Below, piece after piece: positions 45,234 through 56,739 of a stretch of 64,000 nt of DNA. Every line of letters starts with the position of its first letter. Within the stretch, counting starts at the first letter, position 1. This stretch comes from Ephemerocybe angulata. Taxonomy: Eukaryota; Basidiomycota; Agaricomycetes; Agaricales; Psathyrellaceae. Position numbers and translations under genes: made by a program. A model generated the notes under the pieces. It saw only the letters and a program-made list of their open reading frames with translations, was not told where the DNA came from and ran no database searches. Location of the stretch: NCBI GenBank assembly GCA_013368325.1, contig JAACJK010000064.1:310001-374000 (forward strand). Reading direction: 5' to 3'.

Positions 45234-48200
45234 TTCATCAGTCCCATCGACTTTCCTCCCTTCGCCTCCCTTTCTATTCTCCCTCTTTAGTCTCATACAA
45301 ATCTCTCGATTCTGTTTCCATATCTCTTTCATCGCTATCGCCCCGCCTCCCGTCGCTGCTCACGACGAGCTCGAGGTAAGTCCACCATTTGGCCTGAGTT
45401 CACTGCGTAGGCTGATGCCATTCCCGGGTTACTTAGAGTTCATTACCTCCGGCCTCCTCTTGTACACCTGCCACGTCCACCCTTATGTGCTTCCCTCACG
45501 CTCTGGCCTTCGTTTTCCTTCGAAATGGTAAAGTCAGTCGTCACTTCTCTTATTAGCTCGACGTCATGCTTACGAGTGGCGACATTCAGTGAGTACGCTT
45601 CGCTGGCTCTAGGATAGGTCACCTACTGACAAGAGCACACTCGTTCTAGCCTGACACATTGCGCTGAAGCCACGGGGTGAGTAGAATCGATTTTATTATT
45701 CACCTGCTAAATACTGACTACGAATTCTGCAGTTACGCACCAAAGCCGCAAAACGTCTGTGACCGCAGTCGAGCATAAGGTCAATTAAACGACTCCTTTA
45801 GAGAATCGACGACCACTGACCTCCTGTATTCAGCATCATCCACTGCCGTCTCGGGGTCAGCGAGATCTGAAGCAAAGGTACGCAAGTTAATAATCGTTCA
45901 CCGAGAATCGTAATAAACTCACACATGTATACAAGCCAACCCTTGCGACCGGCGCCGACTCTTGGACTGACCGAGTACCTGGCCAACGTATGGAACACGC
46001 ATTCGTCTCCGCCGTCCGCCGTAGTCATTGGTCAGAGTCGTTGACCATGGCCGTGTTCCACTACGAATGTTTGCAGATAGAAAGGTGAGCTTACATATTG
46101 AGATGCGCGTCAAGCGTGACTGACCTTTCGATTCCGCCCAGTCGCCATGGTGCCCAGCTTAATCCGTCGTCGTCGTCGGCCGTCTTCGCCCTACAAATAG
46201 GTTTAAAGGTGAGCTCTTGTAAAGATAGACGTCGAGCTTTACTGACCTATCGATGCCTTGCAGTCACTAGACTCAACTCCGCCATCGCCGCCTGACAGCC
46301 GTGTCCTGCCCATCCGTCAGCCGTCGTCCTCGTAGTGAAGGGTCTCTGGTGTCCAGCCTATTTCGTGCTGATCGTCGGTCGTCCCCAGGGTCGGTTGTGC
46401 TGCATGGAGAAACATGTCTATAGATACAAGGTGAGCTTGTAAGTTTCTTCTAGAGGCGGATTTCGAGCTTGACTGACGTTTGCATGCCAGACTCGTCGCC
46501 GTCGTCTGGAGGCGTAACCGCGGTGCTGCCCATTTCGTCGTCGTCCTCGTTGTGAAGGTTGGGTCCTGTACCTGATATATAGAGCTCTGGTTGAACGAAA
46601 GGATGTACACACGCCGGTAAGCTTTGTTACATGGTTCATAGATGTTGACTGACCTTGGCTACGATCGCAGCCGTAGCATCCTGGCCCTCTCGCTCTCGCC
46701 GCCGCCGCCACCATCGTTGCCTGCGCCTTGCATGCGTGGTCTTCTGGAGTTTGAAAAGCCTTGCAATGTGCCTGCAGGTAAGTCTAAAAGTCATTCTGTC
46801 CTTGATTTGTGACTCACGGATTGCAGAAACGACCTCCCATCCCGTCGTAATGCCATTTGACTACCGGACTCCAGGATAGTCTGTGCTGCCGAATGGTACT
46901 GTAAGTCCCTGGTCCTGTTGCGAGGTCGACGGAGCTTGACTAACCTTCACTTCGAACACAGCTGCAGTCCATCGTGCCTTCTCGTGCAGGTGTAGCGGTT
47001 GTTGGCGCCACCGCTGTCGTACGCGCTTCGCCTTGCAGAATCGCCCTCCCATCACGTTGTGATGCTCTTTGGCCAACGGAATGCGGACTAATAGTACAGT
47101 AAGTATTCTGGTCTTGTTGCGATGTTGATAGAACTTGACTGACCTTCACTCCAAGCACAGCCGCAGTCCTTCTATTCGTTGGCCTTGGTCCTCTCGTGCA
47201 GGTGTAGTCGTTGCCGGCGCCGCCATCGTTGTATGCGCTTCGCGTGGTCACTAGCAGGTAAGTTTGAAAGTCGCGAAGTATTTGATTTGTCGACTTACGG
47301 GCTGCAGAACCGACCTCCCATCGCATCGTAATACCCTTTGGCTATGGAACTCCAGGACGGTCTGTGCTGCCGAATGATCCTGTAAGCCCCCTGGTCTTGT
47401 TGCGAGGTTGGCGGAGCTGGACTGACCTTTAGCCAGTCCTGGTCCCCTCGTGCAGGTATAGTCGTTGCCGGCGCCGCCACCGTTGTACGTGCCTCGCGTT
47501 GCAGAGCCGACGACGGTCTGTTGATGGTACTGTGAGTCCCCTGGTGTTGTTGTGACGTTGATCTTGACTGACCTTTACTTCAAGAAAAGTCCTTGGTGTA
47601 GCCATTGCCGCCATAGCTGTATGCGCGTCGTGTGGTCACTTGCAGGTAAGTGTGAAAGCCGCGCATTCTTTGATTTGCCTACTCACGAAAGGAATTGTCC
47701 ACAGAGCCTCGCGTCGTAAATTGGCCCCCGAGGCCGTCGGCTCGTCGTGCAAACAGAGTCGATCCAACGTCTGTATCAAGGTGAGTCTAATTGCACTCGG
47801 TAGTTGCGAAACTAGAGACTTACAAGTCATTCTAGTATTGGCGAAACTGGCGAAACTCGCCTGCCCGGCTTGGTTTTCTCGTGCTGGTGTAGCCATTTGC
47901 TCCTCGCGTGGTTGCGTCTGCTTTAAGTCGGTGTCCACGGTAATGTGCTCGGCTCTCTTGTCGCGTCAGAACAATGACTAGTGTGCGAGGTAAGGGACAA
48001 AACCCTGTTGGAAAATCTAGAGAAACTCACCTTCTCGCAGATGTCCCATCTTGTGCTCTCCACCAGCCATCCTGTCGAGCCGTGAGAGGCTGTTGTCGTC
48101 GTGCGTTGATATTAATAAGGGATTCGGAGCACCACAGATGCTCGTTTCCGACGTTCTGGCGCACCGGGGGCATCGTCGTCGTCTGGTGGGTGGGACTCGG

Positions 48201-48240
48201 CGTGTAGTGTAGAGGTAAAAGGCAGGGCTGTGTAGGAGAC
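45234..48240 (+). ncRNA. Putative multi-exon spliced transcript, array 3 (diverged, expanded)
   Basis: Diverged version of array 1 with TATA at 45202-45208. Most donors, branch sites and acceptors of arrays 1 and 2 are kept (first intron after CTCGAG, GTGAGT...TGCAG near 45.68 kb, GTGAGC...CCCAG near 46.09 kb). Between 46.9 and 47.65 kb the intron GTAAGT-CTGGTC-TTGTTGCGA...CTGACCTT occurs about four times against once in array 1, each with a CTCGTGCAGGTGTAG-type exon, so the array has grown by exon-intron duplication. No shared reading frame with array 1 was found. Confidence 0.45.
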
Positions 48241-48699
48241 GATGGGCTGCTGAGAGAAGATCAGGCGCCGTGTGTAGATTATGCGTATCTAGCCTACATA
48301 TGCAGAGTCTCCATGTGTTGGCACGGGCTGCGAGAGGGCAGCTGAGCATCGTGAGTCGTGAAAGGGCGCGCGTCGTCAAGGGGGAGAGCGAAAGGAAGCG
48401 CGACCACTGACGTCAGTCGAAGCGTGTCGCGCCAGGACTGTTTGGCGGCCAAACAGTCCGTTGGCCTCCTGCGTCGCCTTCCAGTCTGCGCCCACATCCC
48501 TTGCGATGGTCATTCCGTGCCTCCGCCTCGAATAGGCGCCGGGTGTGGGAGGGCTCGTGCGAATGGCCTTCCCGTCCGAGCGGCAACGAGTCAAGTGCCT
48601 TGATAGCTGGCCCGGATCACGTGGCCCGCATCGCCCTTAAAGCGAGGGTCTTGACTCTCTCTTAGTCTTACCAACACCTTCTCCTCATCGATCGCGACC

Positions 48700-50830
48700 A
48701 TGTCTTCCGACCACGAGTACTCCGACGACGACTATTACGACGAGGACATGTTCGACGGCACCCAGGACGACGACGAGCGTGAGTGCCTTGCTGATAACCC
48801 TGGACTGCACACTGACCCCTCCCAGTGTCCGACGACGACATGGACATCGCCGACGACTTCAAGAGCGCGGCCAAGGGCAAGCTCAAGGCGTACGAGGTCG
48901 AGTACGAGTCGCTCGCGCAGGCCGACGTCGAGAAGGCCATCCAGGACGACGCAGAGCACATCTGTGGCATCCTCGGCGTAGACGCAAGTACCGCCACCCC
49001 ACCCCACCTCCAATTACTAACACCCCCACAGATGAGCACCGCGCAGCTGCTCCTGCGCCACGCAAAGTGGAACAAAGAGCGCCTCATCGAGAAATACATG
49101 GACAACCCGTCAAAGGTGCTCGTCGACGCCGGCGTCGCCCTCCCCGACTCGCAGGCGCCCAGCGCCCCTCCGCCCATCCGCACCGCCCCCACGCCCAGCG
49201 GCCCCACACCCGGCCGCCGCCCGACCCGCAGCTCCTCCAAACTCCTCTCATCCCTGTCATCGTCCTCCCGATCGACCAAATCGGGCGGCCCGCCGTCGCC
49301 CACGCTGCCGAAGCCGCTCAAGGCGAGCAAGAGCATCGACCACTTCACCTGCCCGATCTGCTTCGACGACGACCCGGGGCTGCGCACGCTCTCTTTGGAC
49401 TGCGAGCACACGTACTGCAGCGGGTGCTGGACGGCGTACGTCGTGTCCAAGGTGAACGACGACGGGGAGCACGCCGTCAAGTGCATGGCGGAGGGCTGCG
49501 GGCTCGTCGCCCCGGACGCCTTCGTGCACAGCGTGCTCGTGCCGGAGGAGGAGCGGGTGTGGGCGCGCTTCCAGGAGCTGCTGCTGCGCTACTTTGTGTC
49601 GTGCAACCGCGATCTCAAGTTCTGCCCGTACCCGTCCTGCACGAACACCGTGTCGTGCCCCTCCGCGTCCTCCAAGCTCAGCCTCACCAGCGTCGTGCCC
49701 ATCGTCTCCTGCGGCGCCCGCGGCATCGGCGGCCAGGAAGACCTCACCCAGAGCCAGGGGTCGCTGGGCAAGCTGGGGCTCGGGGGCAAGGAGCATCGGT
49801 TCTGCTTTGGGTGCCCGATAGAGAGCGACCATCGGCCGGTGATATGTGCGGTGGCGAAGATGTGGCTGAAGAAGTGCCGGGACGATAGTGAGACTGCGAA
49901 TTGGATCAAGAGCAATACGAAGGAGTGTTCGCAGTGCCAGAGCACGATCGAGAAGAATGGCGGGTGCAAGTGCGTGTTTCGTTCCTTATCTTGGGATAAT
50001 ACTGATGATTTGTGGTAGCCATATGACGTGCAAGAAGTGCAAGCACGAGTTTTGTTGGGTGTGTATGGGGCCGTGGAGTGAGCATGGGACGGCGTGGTAT
50101 TCGTGTAATCGGTACGACGAGAAGACGGGCCAGGATGCGCGGGATGCGCAGAGTCGGAGCCGGGCCTCCCTCGAACGGTACCTCCATGTGCGTTTTCCCT
50201 CCCCCTCCCCCTTTCCCAATCTCAATCTTACTAACCGTAACATGGAATGCAGTACTACAACCGGTGGGCGAACCACGAGCAGTCTGCGAAACTCTCTGTT
50301 GATCTGTACAGCAAGACGGAGAAGAAGATGGAGGAGATGCAGATCACGTCGGCGTTGACGTGGATTGAGGTGCAGTTTATGAAGAAGGCGGTGGAGGAGG
50401 TGGATAAGTGCCGGATGACGCTCAAGTGGACGTATGCGATGGCGTATTATCTGGCGAAGGGGAATGAGAAGGAGTTGTTTGAGGATAACCAAAGGTGCGC
50501 TCGCTTTCCTTTCTCCCTTCATTCTCTTTTTCCTTCCTTCCCCTTTACGGGGAGTGGAAGGAATTGTGAAACTGTGATGGCTGACTGACTTTGGCGTGTA
50601 GGGATCTGGAGAAAGCGGTGGAAGAGCTCTCAGAGCTCATCGAGAGCCCGCTGGACGCCGAGAACATCACCTCGCTGAGGCAGCAGGTGACGAACAAGAC
50701 GGTGTACGTGTCGAAGCGGAACGAGATTGTGCTCGAGGACACGGCGAATGGGTTCTTGGAGGGACGGTGGACGTGGAATGCTTCGGTGGATGGGTTTGAC
50801 GACCCGGATCCGAGTGCGATTGCGTTCTAG
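48700..50830 (+). CDS. Ariadne-type RBR E3 ubiquitin ligase, intact
   Basis: Six exons (48700-48778, 48826-48983, 49032-49969, 50019-50187, 50253-50494, 50602-50830) encode 604 residues. An acidic N-terminus is followed by a UBA-like region around residues 45-110. RING1 starts at C186-x2-C189 (CPIC ... CEHTYCSGC). The IBR starts near C277 and carries a long Ser/Gly-rich insert before C337-x2-C340. RING2 starts at C378-x2-C381 with the catalytic cysteine at C391 (NGGCNHMTC). A helical Ariadne domain fills the C-terminus ([14 protein letters not shown] ... [10 protein letters not shown]). The family accepts ubiquitin from E2 on the RING2 cysteine; animal ARIH1 works with neddylated SCF. Intron 2 is GC-AG, 48 nt and stop-free. 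It is the last and only complete RBR copy of the array. Confidence 0.9.
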
Positions 50831-52702
50831 CTATAGAGCGGGTTTCGTCCATCCATCCCTCTCTCTACTGCGGCTCTTCATTCTACGACCGACCGACCTT
50901 CTTTCTACCTACCTACCACTACTGCTGCTGCTGCTGCTGCTATTCATCGCAACTATCCGACGTTTGTTTTCCTGCGACTCTTGCACTTACCTACTTGATC
51001 GTGTTTTATCGTTCGCGACTCTTCTGCGTTTGTTACTGCTGGAACAGGGTAGATCCGACTCTTTAGTAGTATTAGTAATCTTTGCTGTCATTTTGTCCTT
51101 TCAGGCTCTTCCAATTTCCTCCTTTACCTCTACTCCTATACTCTCTCCTACTCCTACTCTCTCCTACTCTCTCCTACTCCTACTCTCTCTTCTCTCTCTT
51201 CTCTCTCCTTTCTCTTCTCGAATTCTCTAGCTCACCACTGTGTATGTATGTATCCTGCCTCAGAAGAGAGGCACCCAACCAACTCCCTTCACGACAACGA
51301 TGACTCAGACCGTTGCCTGCCTACCTACTGTACTAGCGCTTGCCATTTTGCTATGCATAGCACGATTCCATCGAATGTATTTTATCTTTGGCTGTCTTCT
51401 GTTGAGGTCGCGCTCGTGAGGGATATATGTGAGAAAGCTGAGATGAGGGTGAGGGTGAGGGGTCGCTGGGTGGGTGCATAGGAAGGGTGGGTAGGAAGGC
51501 GGGAGGGCGGAGGGGAGGTGTTAGCGCTGGGCGCTTAATTGCTCGGAGCTGTGAAGGGCGTGGGAATTTGGGTCGGGGGCGCGGGTTGTGCGCGAACATA
51601 GGAGGAGAGGAGGAGGAGGGGGTGGGGTTTGGTTGGATTGGATTTTTGTCGTTCGTGAGCGTGGGGTTCAAGTTTGTGGTGTGCGGATACTTGACGAGAT
51701 TCGGGTGGTGGGTTTGGGTCGTGGGTTTGGGACCTTGGGTTAACTTGAGGCGCGCGTTGCTTGGATGGAGGTGGGTGGGGAGAAACCGTCCCTGATGGGA
51801 TAGGGTTGTCTTTGTATTAGGGAGAGGCGAGGAGTGTAGTGGTACCCGATCATCGCTAGCGCCTAGCAAGCGCCCATTCTGGCGACGTGAACCGAAAGGA
51901 ACCCACACTGTGGCTAAATTGGCCGCGGAAGGAGCGGCTAGGTCATACATGTCAATCAGTGGGTACATACGATCTTTCAAGTATATTCAATGCGAACTTG
52001 GCGATGACAGCTGACATGAGCTCACTGGAGCTGGGGGTTTGGTGGTCTGGCGAAGTAAGTAGTTTAAGGCGAATTTAACCAGTGGCATCTTTTCATCCTG
52101 CGGTGACTCCGGTCCTCTAACCTTTCTGAAGTTTCTCTTACTAGGACAGTCTCGACCTCTGGTACGACTTGGCCGTAGATACCTGCAGGGACCCGAAACG
52201 GCTCCGTGTCTGTTGTCATTCTTTGAATGTGGCGTATGTAACTCGCTTAAAGCTTAATGACTTGAGAGACCGGCTCGATGTCCACATGGCGCCCTTGCAG
52301 GGCCTTGCCCGCCGTCTGAGTTTTATTTACCGGCAGCTACACAACATCGTTTATCATTATGACTCATGAGCGAATCAGTGCCTTGCCAATCGGCGACCTC
52401 TTGCTTGCAGACCTCCTGCAATTATCCTTCGAGAAGCCTCATCGGTCAGAAGGTGCTTGGGGCCTTGGACAGTACTTTACGTAGGGTATTCCGTCCAAAC
52501 GGCGGATACCAGGCTATACCAGGGTACAAGAACTTGGTAAGAGGGCGGAGACTTTTGAAGACACCGAACCCTGCTTTCCCCATCTCAGGGTCGACCAGTC
52601 GTGACTCGTGATTGGATTATTATCATAGAAACCGGGGGGCCTACAAATATCGTCTCCTGTGGTGCATTTCTCCCTTTCTTGGTATGTTATGCCCCTCCGC
52701 TC
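50831..52702. other. Intergenic region, no gene supported
   Basis: It starts with the RBR 3' untranslated region, rich in pyrimidines, with a CTG run (50921-50943) and CTCCTA/CTCTCT microsatellite tracts (about 51120-51230). A TAAGCGCC-like imperfect palindrome lies at 51521-51538. A short plus-strand frame near 52169-52369 has no recognisable domain. Confidence 0.5.
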
Positions 52703-54195
52703 ATGGTTGAACTCGACGGCCAAAGCCTGGAACCACTCATTGCAACGTTCAGTTATGTGCAGATCCGGGAGGTGAGTTTCCGAACGCCTCCAAGTTTCTA
52801 TGCGAGTCAGGTTGGACTGATTTTAATCCTACTTTCTAAGTATGCGTCCGGTACGTGTGTTGCCAAGTGCATCGTATGAGGCCTACTCATATGTCTGCCT
52901 TAGTCGCTGCTTTCGTCTATCTCGTTCTCGACTTCTTCCAAACCCTAGAAAGCGAGGTCAGATATATATGGAGCGGTAGGCTGAATGGCGTGAAAATTCT
53001 CTTTTTTGGAGTGCGATATCTTCCGTTACTCAATCTTCCATTGCTTCTCGTATGTGCGTTCTTATCCTTTAATCATCCTCGAATGCTAGCTGTTTCACTA
53101 AACTATCCAAACAGTGGAACATGGCCCCGAAACGAGACCAGAGGTATGGTTTGGCGCGTTTCCCCAGGAATCATGGTCATTTACTGAGAGTGGGCCGGTT
53201 CATCTTAGCGCTGCAAGGGACTATATGGATTATTTCTATGTGAGTGTTTCCGTATCTAAGTTAATTATTTCCTCTGAACTTCGCAATGGACAGTTTTGGT
53301 GGTACTCAGCATAGCCTTTGGAGATGCAATTGCGTATCTTCGAGTACATGCACTGAGGCTGGAAAAACGCAGTAGATGGTTCACAGCATACCTTTCTGTT
53401 CACTTTACGGTTCGTATTCCTAGCATCCTCCCAGTATAACGACTATTGACGCCGCCGCAACAATCACAGGCATTATACCTATTAATCACTGCGACCTTCT
53501 TTCTCGACCTTATTGGCAAGATAGTTTGTGAGTATCTCATTCTATTTCTTTAGATGACGCTCATACGGTGTCCGACAGTCACGCCCTCTCCATTTCCCGA
53601 CAAGGTCCAATGCTATCTTGAACCAAATGACGGGCCCGTGCCGATGGCCATCCCCTTCATCCTTCTACTATGCAACATCAACTGTACGTATCCTGCGGGA
53701 GTTTTATCCTTCTTGGTCATCTTATTTATATCGCGACCAGTCATCTGCACCATTTGCAAGATTCTCATCTTCCGAAACTACCGTAACTGCAGCGGTCCCC
53801 TGGTGGCCATCTTCCACCTCGACGGGAGCATGGGCCTCCTCATTATGACCCTATCGACAAGTGCAAACCTCGCATTTCTGCTCAAGGGACCTGTACGCAT
53901 ACCAATGTTAAATGTGATCGATTGAAAGCAAACTAACCGCAGTGTCACAGCCCGAGTATCGATTTCTCCTGTTACCGTGAGTCTTCGCTCCTGCGCATTG
54001 ATCATGATAGCCAGCGCGCTAACCATGAAACCTTCTTTTAGGGCTCACCAGGCAATCCATTCGACCCTTGCTTCCAGGATCCTCCTGCGAATGCGCGAAG
54101 CGGTGTATAGGCGGGCGGAATCGACTCTTGACCCCAATTATATGAGATCGGCTCTTGTATTTGCTCCTCGCCCTACAACAATAGCTACGGCATAA
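52703..54195 (+). CDS. DUF6533-type multi-pass membrane protein, 11 exons
   Basis: Exons 52703-52771, 52841-52850 (10-nt micro-exon), 52904-53053, 53115-53143, 53209-53239, 53294-53409, 53470-53527, 53579-53683, 53741-53892, 53951-53976 and 54042-54195 give 299 residues. The N-terminus has the DUF6533 pattern (LDFFQTLESEVRYIW ... K-I-L-F-F-G-V-R-Y-L). A P-E-R-C segment and several hydrophobic helices follow, with L-R-V-H-A-L after the third and a C-terminal S-R-I-L-L-R-M-R-E-A. This fungal family is large in Agaricomycetes, has about seven predicted helices and no established function. All introns are 51-69 nt with GT-AG ends; phases agree throughout. Confidence 0.75.
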
Positions 54196-54321
54196 TGCTA
54201 AGTCATACTTTCTTCCAAACCGAGCCGCAATACTAGCATGCAAAGGAGAATCGAGGGTTGGCCTGTCGCTGAAGAACGTCCCAATAGGAGACCAACCGGA
54301 TGACGAAGGTGGCAGCCACCG

Positions 54322-54600
54322 GTGCCAGGCGAAGTGGGTCTGGCCGCTCCTTTCAGCCTGCTAAGAATACACTCAGGGCGGCTCCCTCAACTCAAGTCCC
54401 CTTCCCTGAAGGTGACAAACCGGAGGAGAGGCTGTATCGTAAGAACCATTGACTGCTTTGAAGTTTGCCCATCCCTCCAGCATTTTTCCCTCACGAGTCA
54501 CAACCCATGGGGGAGCGGCTAAGACGGAGATGCACTGGGCACGCCAAAAGAAACCTTTACAGACACTCGCAAAAACCCCTGGGTCCGTCCCGAGCAAGCG
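54322..54600 (+). pseudogene. Fragment of a subfamily-2 F-box gene
   Basis: Encodes a piece matching the middle of the gene at 6354-8482 (SLLRIHSG, RLPQLKSPSLKVTN, CPSLQHFSLTSHNPWG), then out of frame a segment related to CAGACACTCGCAAAAACCCC. No F-box and no start remain. It lies between the DUF6533 gene and the inverted F-box block. Confidence 0.7.
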
Positions 54601-54760
54601 ATGTACGATTTAGCAGGTTATTCCACTGGTTGGCCTTACTTACAGATGTTATGACGAAACGGTAAATAGGCGCTCGCATACTGTGGGAACAATCAAATAA
54701 TCAAAAAAGGCACAAGGGAGGAAGCGATATTCTAAGCGGACTTTACACACAATACTAGTC

Positions 54761-56275
54761 CTAGCGCGGTATATACGAGATAGATATGTCCGTGCCGCTT
54801 TCAGATAACGTTTTCGCATTCCATTTCTTGCCTGGAGAAGGATCTACCACGATGGTCATGCGGAGCTGCTTCAATACCCGATTCCGCTCGTTGAAGAGGC
54901 TGCATACGTCGTTGGGATCGAAAGATGGGGGAACGTTCAGCATCTCGAGGACTTCAAGCTCTGAAAAGAGAGGCGGCTCGTCTCCGAAGCCCCTATACCG
55001 AAAAAGACCTGAGTCGGATTCCACACCATCGAGGACCAGATGGCGGAGTGAAGGGAATGCGGATAGAATGTCGTATAGGCTGGCAGGAGCAATGGGGAGG
55101 TTCTCGAGGCGGAAATACTGAAGGTCGGATCCCACCAGCGAAAGCATATCTGCACAAAACTCCTTCCTTTTTGGCAGGCTGAGCTCGTCGAGGGGTTCTT
55201 GGTCACCGTCATAGACGATTTCCAACGCTTTGAGGGATGGAACGACTAGGTAGCGCAAAATGTGGGTGGTTGTTTGTTGGTAAACACTCATTTCCCGCAG
55301 CTCGAGCGAACGGAGGTTAGGGAGGAAAACTTCGTTTGGGGGTGTTTGCATCTCCTCGTCGACGTAGTAACCCAGCCCGTATTCCAGGACTAGGCCTTCG
55401 AGGTTGGTGCATACGTCCAGGATCTCCAGGAGCCACGCAATGGGCCAGGTGCTTCTGATGCATAGTTTCGTTAGATTGGCGGTGAATATACTATGCGGGA
55501 GTGGCGACTCCGGGTTATCGCTGTCTTCTTCGTTGTCGGGTTCAGGTAGGTCCAAAGTGAGAGAGGTAACAGGAGGAAGGTTCTCGAGGAGTTGCCATGC
55601 ATCTGGGGAGGAGGGCCACAGACCAAAGCCCAGCGAAATGGAATGCAACGAATCAAACGAGCGGGAGTTGGGTGCCCCTCCGTGGCTGGGAGTGGGGTTG
55701 AGCAGCTCTGCGAAGCATTGCAGAGACTTGCACTTGAGGGAGAGCGAATTCAAGCCTGGTCCGCGGGAAAGGAATTCTTGCACGGCGGAAGACGCAAATG
55801 GACACACTGAGTTCGGGACCTTCGGGTATCGGTGGTGCCCCACGATGCCGAGCATCTTCGCTGCATTCCCTGCGCGAGATAGCCATGAACGAACTTTAGC
55901 AACGTCGAGGTGGTTTTGGACTACTATATCGTCGAGCTGAGCCCAAAGGGAAGAAATCCCGAGGGCCACGTCACGCCACGCTTTGCAGACGCGGCAGAGC
56001 ACATTCACTTGGGACCTCCGGGGCTTCGTGCGCTCCGTTGCTAGAAGAACGAAGCCAAAGATCTCCCCAAGGATCTCGGGAGGTATGGAGTTCCGACGTA
56101 GAGGGGAGAGCAAGGATTGCCATGCCGCGCGCTCAGACTCGAGCTTTTGGAGCTCGAGCTGAAGCCGTTCGATGGCCTGAGTTCGGACATGGACTTCGTG
56201 TCGGATAGACTTGATTTCGAGTGGGTCCAGGGCGGTGCGATTGTTGAGAAGGTAAATGAGGCGCGGTTGGTCCAT
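54761..56275 (-). CDS. F-box protein with N-terminal coiled coil (subfamily 1, copy 3)
   Basis: Single-exon gene of 504 residues, nearly identical to 4609-6126 and inverted relative to it. Coiled coil at ~20-57, F-box at ~62-108 (IPPEILGEIFGFV ... CRVCKAWRDVALGISSLW), leucine-rich tail ending in ISYIPR. The frame is open 20 codons further upstream to 56335, but the MDQPRL start is chosen because it is conserved in both paralogues with its upstream context. The 3' flank also matches the 3' flank of 4609-6126. Predicted SCF receptor. Confidence 0.85.
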   Translation of the reverse strand: MDQPRLIYLLNNRTALDPLEIKSIRHEVHVRTQAIERLQLELQKLESERAAWQSLLSPLRRNSIPPEILGEIFGFVLLATERTKPRRSQVNVLCRVCKAWRDVALGISSLWAQLDDIVVQNHLDVAKVRSWLSRAGNAAKMLGIVGHHRYPKVPNSVCPFASSAVQEFLSRGPGLNSLSLKCKSLQCFAELLNPTPSHGGAPNSRSFDSLHSISLGFGLWPSSPDAWQLLENLPPVTSLTLDLPEPDNEEDSDNPESPLPHSIFTANLTKLCIRSTWPIAWLLEILDVCTNLEGLVLEYGLGYYVDEEMQTPPNEVFLPNLRSLELREMSVYQQTTTHILRYLVVPSLKALEIVYDGDQEPLDELSLPKRKEFCADMLSLVGSDLQYFRLENLPIAPASLYDILSAFPSLRHLVLDGVESDSGLFRYRGFGDEPPLFSELEVLEMLNVPPSFDPNDVCSLFNERNRVLKQLRMTIVVDPSPGKKWNAKTLSESGTDISISYIPR

Positions 56276-56414
56276 GGCGATGGTGGTGGTTCGGTTGCAA
56301 GGGATTTGTTGAAAATTGATGGGCATGATCGGCACTTACATATGACGGTTGCGTGAGCGCTTAATTACAGCTTGTTCTTGACTGCCATCTCCTCACCTAT
56401 TAAGTGTGTCCAAG

Positions 56415-56583
56415 ATGCAGTCCATTGCCGTAGGTGCGTAAAATACAGTCTCTACGTGCAGTTTAACACGATCAAGCATTTTCAATACTAGATTTTGCTC
56501 AAAAGTTTGTATCATTAAGGGCGAGCAGCTTATTATGGCTGGTAGAGAGGAAATTGGGTCTGATAACTTATCTAGAGTCCTAG
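56415..56583 (+). pseudogene. 5' remnant of a subfamily-2 F-box gene
   Basis: Carries the mini-exon (ATG-CAG-TCC-ATT-GCC-GTA-G, 56415-56433), the intron (56434-56491, GTGCGT...ATACTAG) and the start of exon 2 (F-A-Q-K-F-V-S-L), then unrelated sequence to TAG at 56583. It is the third place where this exon-intron start is seen. Confidence 0.65.
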
Positions 56584-56739
56584 GTCAGTATGAACCTGTA
56601 CTCAAAGGAATGACATTGAGTCCACAGCTGCATTCTCACCTGACATCAAATGGGAACTGGAGTATACATGATAGAAGTGTCTACGCCCATAGCCCGCAAG
56701 GCTTTCAACTCCTGTTCGTTTTCATGCTTTTTCGCTTCT

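Larger units (their letters stand above)
39545..48604 (+). repeat. Tandem unit 3 (9,060 bp), hybrid
   Basis: The first ~2,045 bp (to about 41589) match units 1 and 2. From there the spacer is a clearly diverged version with many substitutions and indels, visible at once as CTCCCTTTGCTGTAGCATAG against CTCCCTCCACTGTAGTATAG. It retains the same order: LAG-type repeats (41.99-43.27 kb), palindrome (43727), degraded frames (44.2-44.8 kb), TATA (45202), spliced array and 25-bp palindrome (48435). Confidence 0.88.

Noticed and set aside
50727..51230. 167-codon frame over the RBR 3' end
   Set aside because: It reads through pyrimidine-rich microsatellites (Leu/Ser runs) in the 3' untranslated region and overlaps the true last exon in another frame.
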